A stretch of 64,000 bases of DNA. It comes from JBJKSO01 sp046703825 (GTDB lineage Bacteria; Chloroflexota; Dormibacteria; Aeolococcales; Bog-877). The notes under the pieces are model-generated. The model searched no databases. It was not told where the DNA came from and worked only from the letters and a program-made list of their open reading frames with translations. Shown here piece after piece: positions 1 through 8,244 of this stretch. The translations under genes and the position numbers were made by a program. The stretch covers positions 1 through 64,000 of the forward strand of contig JBJKSO010000086.1 of the NCBI GenBank assembly GCA_046703825.1, read 5' to 3'. How positions within the stretch are numbered: position 1 is the stretch's first letter; each line of letters opens with the position of its first letter.

Positions 1-813
1 GCGCTGGAGGCCGTGAGGGGCACCGGCCCCGACGGTCGGATCACCGCCCGCGACGTGGAGGCGGCGGGTCGCGGCGGCGGACCGGCCTTGGTCCCAAGTC
101 GGCACGGGGTGATCGACCCCACCGACCCCTCGGAGCCGGTGCCGCTCTCGAGGATGCGCGAGGCGATCGCCCGGCGCATGGCCGAGGCGAACGCCTCTAT
201 CCCGCACTTCTACCTCAGCACCCAGGTGGACATGGCGGCTGCGGTCCAGCTCCGGGCCGAGCTCAACCGGCTCAGCGACCCGGCCGTCCCGCGCTTCTCG
301 TTGACGGACTTCATCCTGCGGGCGCTGGCCATGACCCTGCAGCGGCATCCAGGACTGAACGCCGCCTGGGTCGGCGACGGAGTCCGGCGCTTCTTCACCA
401 GCAACATCTCGCTGGCGGTGGCGGTGCCCGACGGGCTGGTGGCGCCCACCCTGCGCGGCTGTGAGACGCTCAGCTTCGCCGAGCTTGCTCGCCGCGCCCA
501 CGACCTGGCGGCCCGGGCCAAGAGCAACCAGCTGCGCTCCGAGGAGCTCTCGGGCGGGCACACCGCGCTCAGCAACCTGGGCATGTTCGGCGTCAGCCAG
601 TTCTCAGCCATCATCACCCCGGGTCAGGGAAGCGTGCTGGCGGTGGGTGAGGTGGCGCAGGTGCCGGTAGTCCGCGACGGTCAGTTGGTGCCCGGTCAGC
701 GCATGGCCATGACGCTTGCCATCGATCACCGGGTGACCGACGGCGCCCAGGGGGCCGAGGCGCTCGCCTACCTGCGGTGGTGTCTGGAGCATCCCAGCGT
801 CTGCCTGGTCTGA
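1..813 (+). CDS. dihydrolipoamide acyltransferase (E2), 3' part
   Basis: C-terminal 270 residues of the E2 core of a 2-oxoacid dehydrogenase complex; the frame is open from base 1, so the lipoyl domain lies outside the window. The first residues (RGTGPDGRITARDV) are the end of the E3-binding domain, followed by a linker and the catalytic acetyltransferase domain ending in the active-site motif DHRVTDG near the C-terminus. E2 transfers the acyl group from lipoate to CoA. lpdA follows after 34 nt, as expected for a pdh/bkd-type operon. The acyl substrate (pyruvate, branched-chain or 2-oxoglutarate) cannot be decided without the E1 genes. Confidence 0.93.
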   Translation, partial: ALEAVRGTGPDGRITARDVEAAGRGGGPALVPSRHGVIDPTDPSEPVPLSRMREAIARRMAEANASIPHFYLSTQVDMAAAVQLRAELNRLSDPAVPRFSLTDFILRALAMTLQRHPGLNAAWVGDGVRRFFTSNISLAVAVPDGLVAPTLRGCETLSFAELARRAHDLAARAKSNQLRSEELSGGHTALSNLGMFGVSQFSAIITPGQGSVLAVGEVAQVPVVRDGQLVPGQRMAMTLAIDHRVTDGAQGAEALAYLRWCLEHPSVCLV

Positions 814-847
814 TCGCGGCCGAAGCGGCTAGACAAGGAGGGACGCG

Positions 848-2218
848 GTGAAGGATCTGGCCATCGTTGGCTCGGGACCCGGCGGCTACGTGGCGGCGAT
901 CCGCGCCGCCCAGCTCGGCATGGCCGTCAGCCTGGTCGAGGAGGAGGAGACGCTGGGAGGCATCTGCCTCAACTGGGGCTGCATCCCCTCCAAGGCGCTC
1001 CTGCGCAACGCCGAGGTGCTGCGGCTGATCCAGGACTCGGAGACCTTCGGCATCACCCGCGGCGAGGTCCGGGCTGACTTCGGTGCCGCCATCCAGCGCA
1101 GCCGCGAGGTGGTCAGCCGCCTCGTCAACGGCGTCGCCTTTCTGATGCGCAAGAACGGGGTGGAGGTGGTGCGGGGCCGGGCCCGGCTGGTCTCGGAGCA
1201 GACTCTGGAGATCGCTCCGTCGGGGCAGACCGTCGCCGCCTCCCAGATTGTCATCGCCACCGGCGCTCGACCCCGGACGCTCCCCGGACTGGAGCCCGAC
1301 GGCCGCAGCGCCTTCACCTACCGCGAGGCCTTGGAACTCCGCCAGCTCCCCCGCAGCTGCGTGATCATCGGCGGTGGTGCGATCGGGGCGGAGTTCGCTT
1401 ACGTGTACTCCTCCTACGGCGTGCAGGTGACCGTGGTGGAGGCGCTCGAGCGGCTGCTGCCGCAGGAGGACGCGGACATCTCCAAGGAGCTCACCCGTCA
1501 TTTCGAGCGGCAGGGGATCAAGGTGGTGGCCGGTTCCCTGGTGCAGAAGTCGGAGCGTTCCGGCGACGGTTGGCGGCTCAGCCTCGACTCGGGCCAGGTG
1601 CTGGAGTGCGACGCGGTGCTCACCGCCACCGGGGTGAAGGCGAATGTCGAGGACATTGGCCTGGAGCAGCTCGGGGTCAAGGTGGAGGGTGGAGTGGTGG
1701 CGGTGGACGAGCACCAGCGCACCAACGTCCCCGGCGTCTTCGCCATCGGCGATGTCACCGGGCCACCCCTGCTCGCTCACGCGGCCAGCGCCGAGGGCGT
1801 GATCGCGGTCGAGACGGCTGCCGGCCGCCAGGTGGAGCCGCTGGATCCGGTCCAGGTCCCGCGCTGCACCTACTGCCAGCCCCAGGTGGCTTCGGCCGGC
1901 CTGACCGAGGCCGAGGCCAAAGAGCGGGGCCACCAGGTGCGGGTGGGCAAGTTCCCCTTCAGCGCCAGCGGCAAGGCGATCGCCATGGGCGAGACCGCCG
2001 GGTTCGTCAAGACCGTGGTCGACGCCGCCACCGACCGGCTGCTGGGGACCCACGCCATCGGCGCGGAGGTGACCGAGCTTTTGCCCGAGATGGTGATGGC
2101 GGCGTGGGCTGGGGTGCGCGCCGACCAGTTCGAGGCGCTGGTGCACGCCCATCCCACCCTCAGCGAGAGCCTCAAGGAGGCGGTGCTCGCCGCCGAAGGC
2201 GCCGCCATCCATATATGA
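848..2218 (+). CDS. lpdA: dihydrolipoyl dehydrogenase (E3)
   Basis: Complete 456-residue flavoprotein disulfide reductase that reoxidises dihydrolipoate on E2 using FAD and NAD+. Visible: N-terminal FAD Rossmann motif GSGPGG (residues 8-13), redox disulfide C40-x4-C45 in GGICLNWGC, the NAD-binding motif GGGAIGAEFA near residue 175, and the C-terminal active-site His-Glu pair in HPTLSE (H435, E440). Length is normal for the family. GTG start at 848 with an AAGGAGGG ribosome site just upstream. Same strand and likely same operon as the preceding E2. Confidence 0.96.
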   Translation: MKDLAIVGSGPGGYVAAIRAAQLGMAVSLVEEEETLGGICLNWGCIPSKALLRNAEVLRLIQDSETFGITRGEVRADFGAAIQRSREVVSRLVNGVAFLMRKNGVEVVRGRARLVSEQTLEIAPSGQTVAASQIVIATGARPRTLPGLEPDGRSAFTYREALELRQLPRSCVIIGGGAIGAEFAYVYSSYGVQVTVVEALERLLPQEDADISKELTRHFERQGIKVVAGSLVQKSERSGDGWRLSLDSGQVLECDAVLTATGVKANVEDIGLEQLGVKVEGGVVAVDEHQRTNVPGVFAIGDVTGPPLLAHAASAEGVIAVETAAGRQVEPLDPVQVPRCTYCQPQVASAGLTEAEAKERGHQVRVGKFPFSASGKAIAMGETAGFVKTVVDAATDRLLGTHAIGAEVTELLPEMVMAAWAGVRADQFEALVHAHPTLSESLKEAVLAAEGAAIHI

Positions 2219-2302
2219 GCCTGGCGGGGCCGGCGACGGCCCTGGCGCGGGAGTCCGCACCCAAAGGGCGGCGCAGGGGCAACGGCGCCGCGGAGTGGCG
2301 CA

Positions 2303-3412
2303 TTGGCCGCCGGCCCGCGGCCGCCTGACCGGAGACCAGCCCGGAACCGAACCCGGCTTGTGGTCGGGGCGGCGCTGGTGGCGGCGCTCGGCCTTGCAGC
2401 CACCGCCTGCGGCCCGGCTCCCGGTGTCCGCCGCAGCTCGCACGCCGCTGCCTTCTTGCCCGTCTCCTTTACAGCGTCGGGTGGGCTCAGCTTCTGGCTG
2501 ATGGGGCGGGGAACGTGCCAAGGCACCCCCTGCCTCACCGTGCTGCGCACCAGCAACGCCGGCCGCAGCTTTGCCAAGATGGCGGCGCCGGCACTGCCGG
2601 TGAAGCGCACCCAACCCACTCCGGTGCTGCGATTCGCCAACGCCCGGGACGGCTACGCCTTCGTTCCCGGGGCGGCCGGATCCCTCTACGCCACCCACGA
2701 CGGCGGGCGCTTGTGGCGCCGGGTCGGGCTCGGAGCGCTGAGCGCGGTCGCCAGCGCAGGCGGTGAGGTCTACGCCCTCGGCGGCGGTGGTTGCGGCGGG
2801 AGCTGCCCCCGCCTCTGGCGCTCCTCGACCGCCTCGAACAGCTGGACCTCTTCCAGCCTTCCCTCGCTGTCGTCGGGTCCGGGGCTGGCTTTGGCCGCCC
2901 TCGGGAACCAGGTGTGGGTGATCGGCACCGGCGCCGGCGCCACGGCGGGCGCCGAGCTGGCCCACTCCACCGACCGTGGGGCTGCCTTCGAGGTCGGCCC
3001 GGGCCCCTGCGTGCCAGGTCTCGGCGGGCAGATCCAGGCGGCTGCCCCCCAGGTGATCTGGGCGGTCTGCCCCACCGGGATGCTCGCCCAGGCCTTGCGT
3101 TCGGTGGACGCTGGATCCAGCTTCCAAGTCCTGGCCACCGGTGAGCTGGCCAACGGGGCCGAGCTGGCCGCGGCATCTGGAGACGATGCGGTGCTGGCGC
3201 CCAACCAGGGCATGACCGCACTGCTGCGCACGGCCGACGGCGGCCGCAGCTGGAGCCGGGCCAAGACGCCGGGAGGCGCTGGTGAGGTGATCGCCCTGGA
3301 CTTCGCCAGCTCCTCCGAGGCGGCCGCCCTGATCAGCAGCGCCAGCGGTCGGACGCGGCTCTGGCTGTCCCGCGATGGCGGGGCCGTCTGGTCGGTGGTG
3401 CCGGTCCCCTGA
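2303..3412 (+). CDS. putative lipoprotein with BNR/Ycf48-like beta-propeller repeats
   Basis: 369 residues. The N-terminus has basic residues, a hydrophobic stretch and a lipobox (LAATAC), so it is probably exported and lipid-anchored. The body is Gly/Ser/Ala-rich with repeating blocks such as DGGRLW, DRGAAF, DGGRSW and DGGAVW spaced through the protein; these resemble Asp-box (BNR) or Ycf48/YCF48-type propeller repeats. No catalytic residues are recognisable. TTG start at 2303 is the longest option; a GTG at 2360 would cut into the signal peptide. It lies 84 nt after lpdA and converges on the npdG-like gene. Confidence 0.75.
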   Translation: MAAGPRPPDRRPARNRTRLVVGAALVAALGLAATACGPAPGVRRSSHAAAFLPVSFTASGGLSFWLMGRGTCQGTPCLTVLRTSNAGRSFAKMAAPALPVKRTQPTPVLRFANARDGYAFVPGAAGSLYATHDGGRLWRRVGLGALSAVASAGGEVYALGGGGCGGSCPRLWRSSTASNSWTSSSLPSLSSGPGLALAALGNQVWVIGTGAGATAGAELAHSTDRGAAFEVGPGPCVPGLGGQIQAAAPQVIWAVCPTGMLAQALRSVDAGSSFQVLATGELANGAELAAASGDDAVLAPNQGMTALLRTADGGRSWSRAKTPGGAGEVIALDFASSSEAAALISSASGRTRLWLSRDGGAVWSVVPVP

Positions 3413-3421
3413 GGCGGCGGC

Positions 3422-4090
3422 TCAGATCCCGGTGACCCGGACCCCGGTCCGGGCATGGTGGAGGCGGTTCAGCTGCAGCAGCCAGGGGGTCAGTCCTTCG
3501 GTGTAGCGCGAAGCCGCTAAGCCCCCGGCGTCCACCGGGCGCAACTTCGGGATCGCGGCCACCAAGCGCTTCACCGCCTGCTTGGCCAGGCTGTCATCCC
3601 CGGTAAGCAGCACATCTTCGTCCAGCTCTCGGTCCAGCCGCTGCAGCGAGGAGGCGCTCACGGTGTGGAAGGCGCCCACCACCCGCGCCTCCGGGCAGAT
3701 CGCGGCGACTTCCTCGGCGGCCGACCCCTGCTCGACCGCAAGCGGCACCGGGGTCCCCTCCACGAATTGCAGCGGCGAGGCGGTCGAGATCACCACCCTG
3801 CCCGCGAGGGCGGCTCGGAGCTCCCCGAGCAGCGCCGCGGCTCCCTGGTAGGGAACCGAGGCCACCACGATCTCGCAGGCGCGGGCGACCTCCGAGTTGG
3901 CGGCGCCGCCAACTCGGGCGCCGTCCGACAACCCCTGCTGCACGGCACGCGCCGCCTCTGCAGCCCTTCCGGGGTCGCGCGAGCCCAACTGCACCGGGAC
4001 TCCCGCGGCCGCCCAGCGGAGCGCCAACCCCCGCCCCAGCGGTCCAGTTCCTCCCAGGATGGCGATGGGACCTTCCGGATAGCTCTGCAC
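3422..4090 (-). CDS. npdG: NADPH-dependent F420 reductase-like protein
   Basis: 222 residues, the usual length for F420H2:NADP+ oxidoreductase. N-terminal Rossmann motif GGTGPLGRGLALRWA with GSRDPGRA at the end of strand 2 fits NADP(H) binding, and the rest matches the family fold, including the VASVPYQGA segment. It would move hydride between F420H2 and NADP+, which implies an F420-making organism. GTG start at 4090. Only 20 bp separate it from the divergent gene at 4111, so its promoter must be leaderless or nearly so (TATCGT lies 8 nt before the start). A related NAD-binding oxidoreductase of other specificity is the main alternative. Confidence 0.82.
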   Translation of the reverse strand: MQSYPEGPIAILGGTGPLGRGLALRWAAAGVPVQLGSRDPGRAAEAARAVQQGLSDGARVGGAANSEVARACEIVVASVPYQGAAALLGELRAALAGRVVISTASPLQFVEGTPVPLAVEQGSAAEEVAAICPEARVVGAFHTVSASSLQRLDRELDEDVLLTGDDSLAKQAVKRLVAAIPKLRPVDAGGLAASRYTEGLTPWLLQLNRLHHARTGVRVTGI

Positions 4091-4110
4091 CGGCGCCTAC
4101 GATATCGATC
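4091..4110. promoter_or_regulatory. 20-bp divergent leaderless promoter region
   Basis: The whole gap between the GTG of the npdG-like gene (minus) and the ATG at 4111 (plus) is 20 bp. On the plus strand TACGAT (4098-4103) lies 7 nt before ATG; on the minus strand TATCGT (4104-4099) lies 8 nt before GTG. The two -10-like hexamers overlap. There is no room for a ribosome-binding site on either side. Transcription probably starts at or next to both start codons. Confidence 0.55.
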
Positions 4111-4509
4111 ATGACCACGCCCGCGGAGCCGTCGGGGCTGTCCGCCGCCCCCCAGCTGGGCCGGAGCCTGCACCTGGATCGAGCGCACGATCTGGTGGAG
4201 ATCGAGGGACTGGCGGTCTCGGGTGCGCTCGCGTCCCAGGCACGTCACTTCCTGCTGTTCCGCCGCGAGACCGGTCCGGGGGAGTCCGCGCCTGCGCCGG
4301 TGACCCCCCGCCTGCGGATCGGCCCCGAGGAGGCTCGCCTGGTCGCGACCGCCGGCTTCGAGGAGCGTGGCGCGCCGGCAGTCGCCTGGTTCCAGCTGCT
4401 CGAGGCTCCCGCCGCAGGCGCCGAGGTGGTGCTGGCGGCAGAGGACCGCGAGCTTGCTCGCGTGTCCCTCGGAGCAGCCACCAAGCCACCGCTGGGCGAG
4501 GCCGGGTGA
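4111..4509 (+). CDS. hypothetical protein upstream of chelatase genes
   Basis: 132 residues, not recognised. No signal peptide, membrane segment or cysteine is seen; the protein alternates short hydrophobic strands and charged loops, suggesting a small beta-rich domain. Its stop overlaps the GTG of the following chelatase gene (GTGA), so the two are translationally coupled and it may assist that AAA+ protein. ATG at 4111 sits 7 nt after a TACGAT -10-like hexamer with no ribosome site, which suggests a leaderless message. Confidence 0.6.
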   Translation: MTTPAEPSGLSAAPQLGRSLHLDRAHDLVEIEGLAVSGALASQARHFLLFRRETGPGESAPAPVTPRLRIGPEEARLVATAGFEERGAPAVAWFQLLEAPAAGAEVVLAAEDRELARVSLGAATKPPLGEAG

Positions 4510-6611
4510 GAACGGTCACCCCAGCGGCGGCGGGTCTGCCGCGGCCCCAACTCTCCTTCTCGGCGGTGGTGGGCCAGGACCGCATGAAGCTGGGCCTGCT
4601 GCTGGCCGCGGTCGAGCCGCGGATCGGTGGGCTGCTGATCCGCGGTGAGCGCGGGACTGCCAAGTCGACGCTGGTGCGTGCGCTGAGCAGCATCCTGCCC
4701 CGGCAGCGGCAGGTGGCCGACTGCCCCTATCAGTGCGACCCCGAGGGACCCGATCAGTGTCGAGAGTGCGCCCGCCGCCGGGCGGGCGGCGAGTCCCTGC
4801 CGGTCCGCCTCCGCCGGGTGCGGGTGGTGGAACTCCCCCTGGGCGCCTCCGAAGACCGCATCGTGGGATCCATCGACATCGAGCGCGCCCTGCTCCAGGG
4901 GGAGCGCGCGTTCCAGCCGGGCATCTTGGCCGAAGCCAACCGGCAGGTGCTTTACGTCGATGAGGTCAACCTGCTCGAGCACCACCTGGTGGATGTGCTC
5001 CTGGACGCCGCCGCGACCGGAGTCAACCTGGTCGAGCGGGAGGGGGTCTCGGCGAGCCACCCCGCTCGCTTCTTCCTGGTGGGGACTATGAATCCCGAGG
5101 AGGGCGAGCTGCGACCGCAGCTGCTGGACCGCTTCGGCCTTTGTGTCGACGTGGCGGGACTCCGCGACGAGGGGCAGCGGGTGGCGATCATGGAGCGCGA
5201 GCAGGGCATCGACCAAGGTCAGGTGAGCCTGCGGGACCGTGGGCTCGCCCGGACGGTGGCGAGGGCGCAGGAGCTGCTGCCGCGGGTGCACACCCCCACC
5301 CCGGTGATGGCCCTGGCGGCCACCATAAGCGTCGACCAGGCGGTGGTTGGCCACCGCTCCGACCTGGTCCTGATGCGTGCCGCCCAGGCGCGCCGGGCGC
5401 TGCTGGCCGCCGAGGATCCGGACGGCGGCGCCCTCGACGTCCAGGCCGGTGATCTGGCCGAGGTGGCCGAGCTGGCCCTGGTTCACCGCCGCCGCCGTCC
5501 GGGTTCCGGCTTTGGCAGCCCGGCCGCGACCGGAGACCTCAGCCAGCTGCCGGCCCAGGAGGCTCGGGATGCCGCCAAGCCCGACCCGGACTCGCCCGGC
5601 GAGGTGCAGAGCGAGCAGACCGGGGCGACGGCGGCCGAGGGCGAAGCCGCCGCCGAAGGCGAGGGCACCTCGGGAGAGGGGACGGCGGCGGCAACCGCCT
5701 CGGTCGGACCGGCGGCGACCGAGGTGCCAGTTGAGGAACAGTTCGCGGTGACGCGAATCCAGCTCCCCCGGGAGCGCCTCCGCCGACGCGGGGCGGGTCG
5801 GCGCAGCCAGACTAGCTCGCGCGACCGCCGCGGCCGCTACGTGGGCGCGACCGAGGTCGAGCGCACCACTGACCTCGCCATCGACGCCACGCTGCGAGCG
5901 GCGGCTCCGCACCAACTGCAGCGACGAGCGCGACGTCCCCCGGGCGGACCGGCCATCGCCCTGGAGACGCAGGACCTCCGCCAGAAAGTGCGCGAGCGGC
6001 GCATCGGCAACCTGATCGTGTTCGTGGTGGACGCGTCGGCCAGCATGGACGCGGAGCAGCGCATGGACGCCACCCGCAGTGCGATTCTCGCCCTGCTTCG
6101 CGAGGCGTACGTGCGCCGCGATCGCGTGGCCCTGGTCTCCTTCTCGGGCCGCAAGGCCCGGGTGGTGCTGCGCCCCACCTCCAGCGTCGATCTGGCTGAG
6201 CGGCAGCTGAGCCGGCTGGCGGTGGGCGGGACCACCCCGCTCACCCACGGCCTTCTGGCAGCGCTGGACCTGATCAAGTCAGAGCGCCTGCGCGATCCGG
6301 AGGTGCTGCCGCTGCTGGTGCTTATCAGCGATGGCCGGGGGAACATCAGCTACCGGGGGGAGGAGCCCCTGGTGGAGGCCCAGCGCGCCGCGGAACAGGT
6401 CCGGCGGGACCGGATCCGGGCGCTGGTGATCGATTCCTCGCGAGACCATCTGCCGGCCCTGCAGGCGGCCCCCGGCCGCTTTGCTGGTTACAACTTCAAC
6501 GCCTGCGTCGACCTGGCCGGTCGCATGGGTGGCCAGTACTTCGGGCTCTTCGATCTCTCGGAGGGGGCGATCCTGCGCCCGATCACGGAGGCGCTGCGCC
6601 AGGCTGGCTGA
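4506..6611 (+). CDS. Mg/Co-chelatase AAA+ subunit with VWA domain (BchI-BchD fusion type)
   Basis: 701 residues: an N-terminal AAA+ module (about 20-330), an acidic Glu/Ala/Gly-rich linker (about 350-420), and a C-terminal von Willebrand A domain (about 500-690). Walker A is intact (GERGTAKST), Walker B is LYVDEVNLLE, and the VWA MIDAS residues are present (DASAS, GGTTPL, LISDGRG). A four-cysteine insert (CPYQC...CREC) follows the Walker A region. Such proteins drive metal insertion by a large chelatase subunit (BchH or CobN), which is not in the window. The intact Walker A resembles cobaltochelatase-type ChlID fusions more than photosynthetic BchD, whose ATPase site is usually degenerate. 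GTG start overlaps the previous stop. Confidence 0.88.
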   Translation: MRTVTPAAAGLPRPQLSFSAVVGQDRMKLGLLLAAVEPRIGGLLIRGERGTAKSTLVRALSSILPRQRQVADCPYQCDPEGPDQCRECARRRAGGESLPVRLRRVRVVELPLGASEDRIVGSIDIERALLQGERAFQPGILAEANRQVLYVDEVNLLEHHLVDVLLDAAATGVNLVEREGVSASHPARFFLVGTMNPEEGELRPQLLDRFGLCVDVAGLRDEGQRVAIMEREQGIDQGQVSLRDRGLARTVARAQELLPRVHTPTPVMALAATISVDQAVVGHRSDLVLMRAAQARRALLAAEDPDGGALDVQAGDLAEVAELALVHRRRRPGSGFGSPAATGDLSQLPAQEARDAAKPDPDSPGEVQSEQTGATAAEGEAAAEGEGTSGEGTAAATASVGPAATEVPVEEQFAVTRIQLPRERLRRRGAGRRSQTSSRDRRGRYVGATEVERTTDLAIDATLRAAAPHQLQRRARRPPGGPAIALETQDLRQKVRERRIGNLIVFVVDASASMDAEQRMDATRSAILALLREAYVRRDRVALVSFSGRKARVVLRPTSSVDLAERQLSRLAVGGTTPLTHGLLAALDLIKSERLRDPEVLPLLVLISDGRGNISYRGEEPLVEAQRAAEQVRRDRIRALVIDSSRDHLPALQAAPGRFAGYNFNACVDLAGRMGGQYFGLFDLSEGAILRPITEALRQAG

Positions 6612-6654
6612 GGGGGGCCGGAGCGGCGGTGCGGACCTTTGCGACAATCGCTCG

Positions 6655-7683
6655 GTGAGCGAACTCCGCCAGGTCTACCCTTTCACCGCGCTGGTTGGGC
6701 AGGCGAGCATGCGGCTTGCGCTCGTGCTCAACGCCGTCAACCCCGCCGTGGGCGGGGTCCTGATCCGCGGCGAGAAGGGCACGGCCAAGTCCACCGCGGT
6801 GCGTGCTTTGGCGCGGCTTTTGCCCGAGCTGGACGTGGTCAAGGATTGTCCCTACAGCTGCGACCCTGTCAGTGACGAGGCCTGCGCCGACTGCCGGACC
6901 CGACGTTCGCAGGGGGAACAGCTCCCGGTCGAGCGGCGCCGGATGCGGGTGGTGGAGCTACCCATCAACGCATCCGAGGATCGGGTGGTGGGGAGCATCG
7001 ACCTGGAGGCGGCGATCCATTCCGGCAAGCGTCGCTTCCAGCCCGGGGTGTTGGCGGAGGCGAACCGGCAGATCCTCTACGTGGACGAGGTCAACCTGCT
7101 CGACGACCACATCGTCGACGTGCTGCTGGACGCCGCCGCCATGGGCGTCAACGTGGTGGAGCGGGAGGGGATATCGGTGTGGCACCCGTCGCGCTTCATC
7201 CTGGTCGGCACCATGAATCCCGAGGAGGGGGACCTTCGCCCGCAGCTGCTGGACCGGTTCGGTCTGTGCGTCGACGTGGCTGGGATCCAGGACGTGGCCG
7301 AAAGGGTCGAGATCGTGCAGCGGCGCGAGAGCTTCGAGGACGATCCGGAGGGTTTCGCGGCTGAGTGGGTGGGGGAGGAGGATCGCGAACGTCAGCGGAT
7401 CGAGCGCGCCATCGCCGCCCTGGCCAGCGTCGAGGTCTCGCGCCCGGTTTTGGAAGCCATCGCCCGGCTGGCGATCAGCCTGGAGGTGGACGGGCACCGC
7501 GCCGACCTGGTCGCGCGCAAGGCGGCCCAGGCGCTGGCCGCCCTTGAAGGGCTGCAGCGGGCCGGGCTCGCCGAGGTGGCGGCGGTGGCGCCCATGGTGC
7601 TCGCGCATCGGGTGCGCACCCCGCCGGGCCAGCGGCCACACGACATCGCGGAGGTGGCGCGGCGGGTGCTGGGCGAGGCGTGA
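6655..7683 (+). CDS. bchI: magnesium chelatase subunit I-like AAA+ ATPase
   Basis: 342 residues, the size of a stand-alone BchI/ChlI. Walker A GEKGTAKST, Walker B LYVDEVNLLD, and the sensor region GTMNPEEGDLRPQLLDRFGL are clear; a CPYSC...CADC four-cysteine insert matches the upstream paralogue. It is strikingly similar to the AAA+ half of the preceding gene, so the pair looks like an old tandem duplication. GTG at 6655 is chosen because conserved sequence (SELRQVYPFTALVGQ) begins there; GACAAT lies 6 nt upstream, suggesting a leaderless start. Chelated metal (Mg2+ or Co2+) is not determined. Confidence 0.88.
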   Translation: MSELRQVYPFTALVGQASMRLALVLNAVNPAVGGVLIRGEKGTAKSTAVRALARLLPELDVVKDCPYSCDPVSDEACADCRTRRSQGEQLPVERRRMRVVELPINASEDRVVGSIDLEAAIHSGKRRFQPGVLAEANRQILYVDEVNLLDDHIVDVLLDAAAMGVNVVEREGISVWHPSRFILVGTMNPEEGDLRPQLLDRFGLCVDVAGIQDVAERVEIVQRRESFEDDPEGFAAEWVGEEDRERQRIERAIAALASVEVSRPVLEAIARLAISLEVDGHRADLVARKAAQALAALEGLQRAGLAEVAAVAPMVLAHRVRTPPGQRPHDIAEVARRVLGEA

Positions 7684-7778
7684 TCCGGTCGCGCTCGACT
7701 GCCGGCCCGGTCACAGCCGGGTCGCGGCTGCTTGGCGGCTCCATGATCGATGCTAGCTTCCGAAGGCCGGCCGCTGCT

Positions 7779-7828
7779 TGGGAACCGTCCTCCCACCTAG
7801 GTGGGACCTCGGGCGCGGTCGGTTCCCA
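7779..7828 (+). promoter_or_regulatory. structured 5' leader: nested hairpins
   Basis: TGGGAACCG (7779-7787) pairs with CGGTTCCCA (7820-7828) as a perfect 9-bp outer stem enclosing a perfect 16-nt palindrome TCCCACCTAGGTGGGA (7791-7806). The element ends 20 nt before the GTG of the small gene at 7849. It could be a cis-regulatory RNA or protein-bound leader. No known riboswitch class was matched with confidence. Confidence 0.5.
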
Positions 7829-7848
7829 GCGCACCGGGAGTTGAGTGA

Positions 7849-8244
7849 GTGGCGATGGATGAGGATGGCCCGCTCGCGGATCTGCTTCCCGTGCCCTTGG
7901 AAGAACTGGTCTACCGCGAGGCGCTGGGGGCTCCCGGCAGTCCCTCGGTCGAGGTGGGCCTTCGTGGGGACCGCTTCGCCGCGAGCCGCGGCCGACCGCG
8001 TGATCGCGGCCACTTCGTGTGGCTGCGGGCCTTGGGCGCGGTCCGCTACCCGGCGAGTCGGGTTGAGCTGGTGGAGCAGGCGGCAGCCTTTCTGCCCCCA
8101 GAGCTGGCGGGGCGCCTGCAGGCACTTCCCGAGCAGCAGTACGGGGGCGAGCTGGAGGTCCTGGAGCAGCTGCAGGCCCTAGATCAGCGGGCGGAGCCCT
8201 CCGCCGGGGACGGGAACCAGTCCGGGAGCCTGGCGAACCGGTAG
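7849..8244 (+). CDS. small protein, possibly DUF2795-like
   Basis: 131 residues, soluble. The C-terminal half (YPASRVELVEQAAAF ... LQALPEQQYGGELEVLEQL) resembles the DUF2795 pattern of a YPA-x-K/R-x-EL helix followed by LP-x-x-x-Y; that resemblance is by eye only. The N-terminus is acidic. GTG at 7849 follows the nested hairpin leader. Its last 61 nt overlap the 3' end of the convergent GNAT gene, so the true end could be functionally less conserved there. Confidence 0.55.
   Translation: MAMDEDGPLADLLPVPLEELVYREALGAPGSPSVEVGLRGDRFAASRGRPRDRGHFVWLRALGAVRYPASRVELVEQAAAFLPPELAGRLQALPEQQYGGELEVLEQLQALDQRAEPSAGDGNQSGSLANR

Noticed and set aside
614..3127. Very long minus-strand open frame (837 codons) over E2, lpdA and the lipoprotein
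   Set aside because: Low-complexity Gly/Ala/Arg/His translation with no family motif, fully antisense to well-supported genes; a typical high-GC artefact.
4245..6248. 667-codon minus-strand open frame over the chelatase gene
   Set aside because: Antisense shadow of a gene with clear AAA+ and VWA motifs; no recognisable domain itself.
7791..7820. Resemblance of AGGTGGGACCTCGGG to the T-box antiterminator motif
   Set aside because: Only a short match; no stem I specifier loop or tRNA-synthetase/amino-acid gene downstream.
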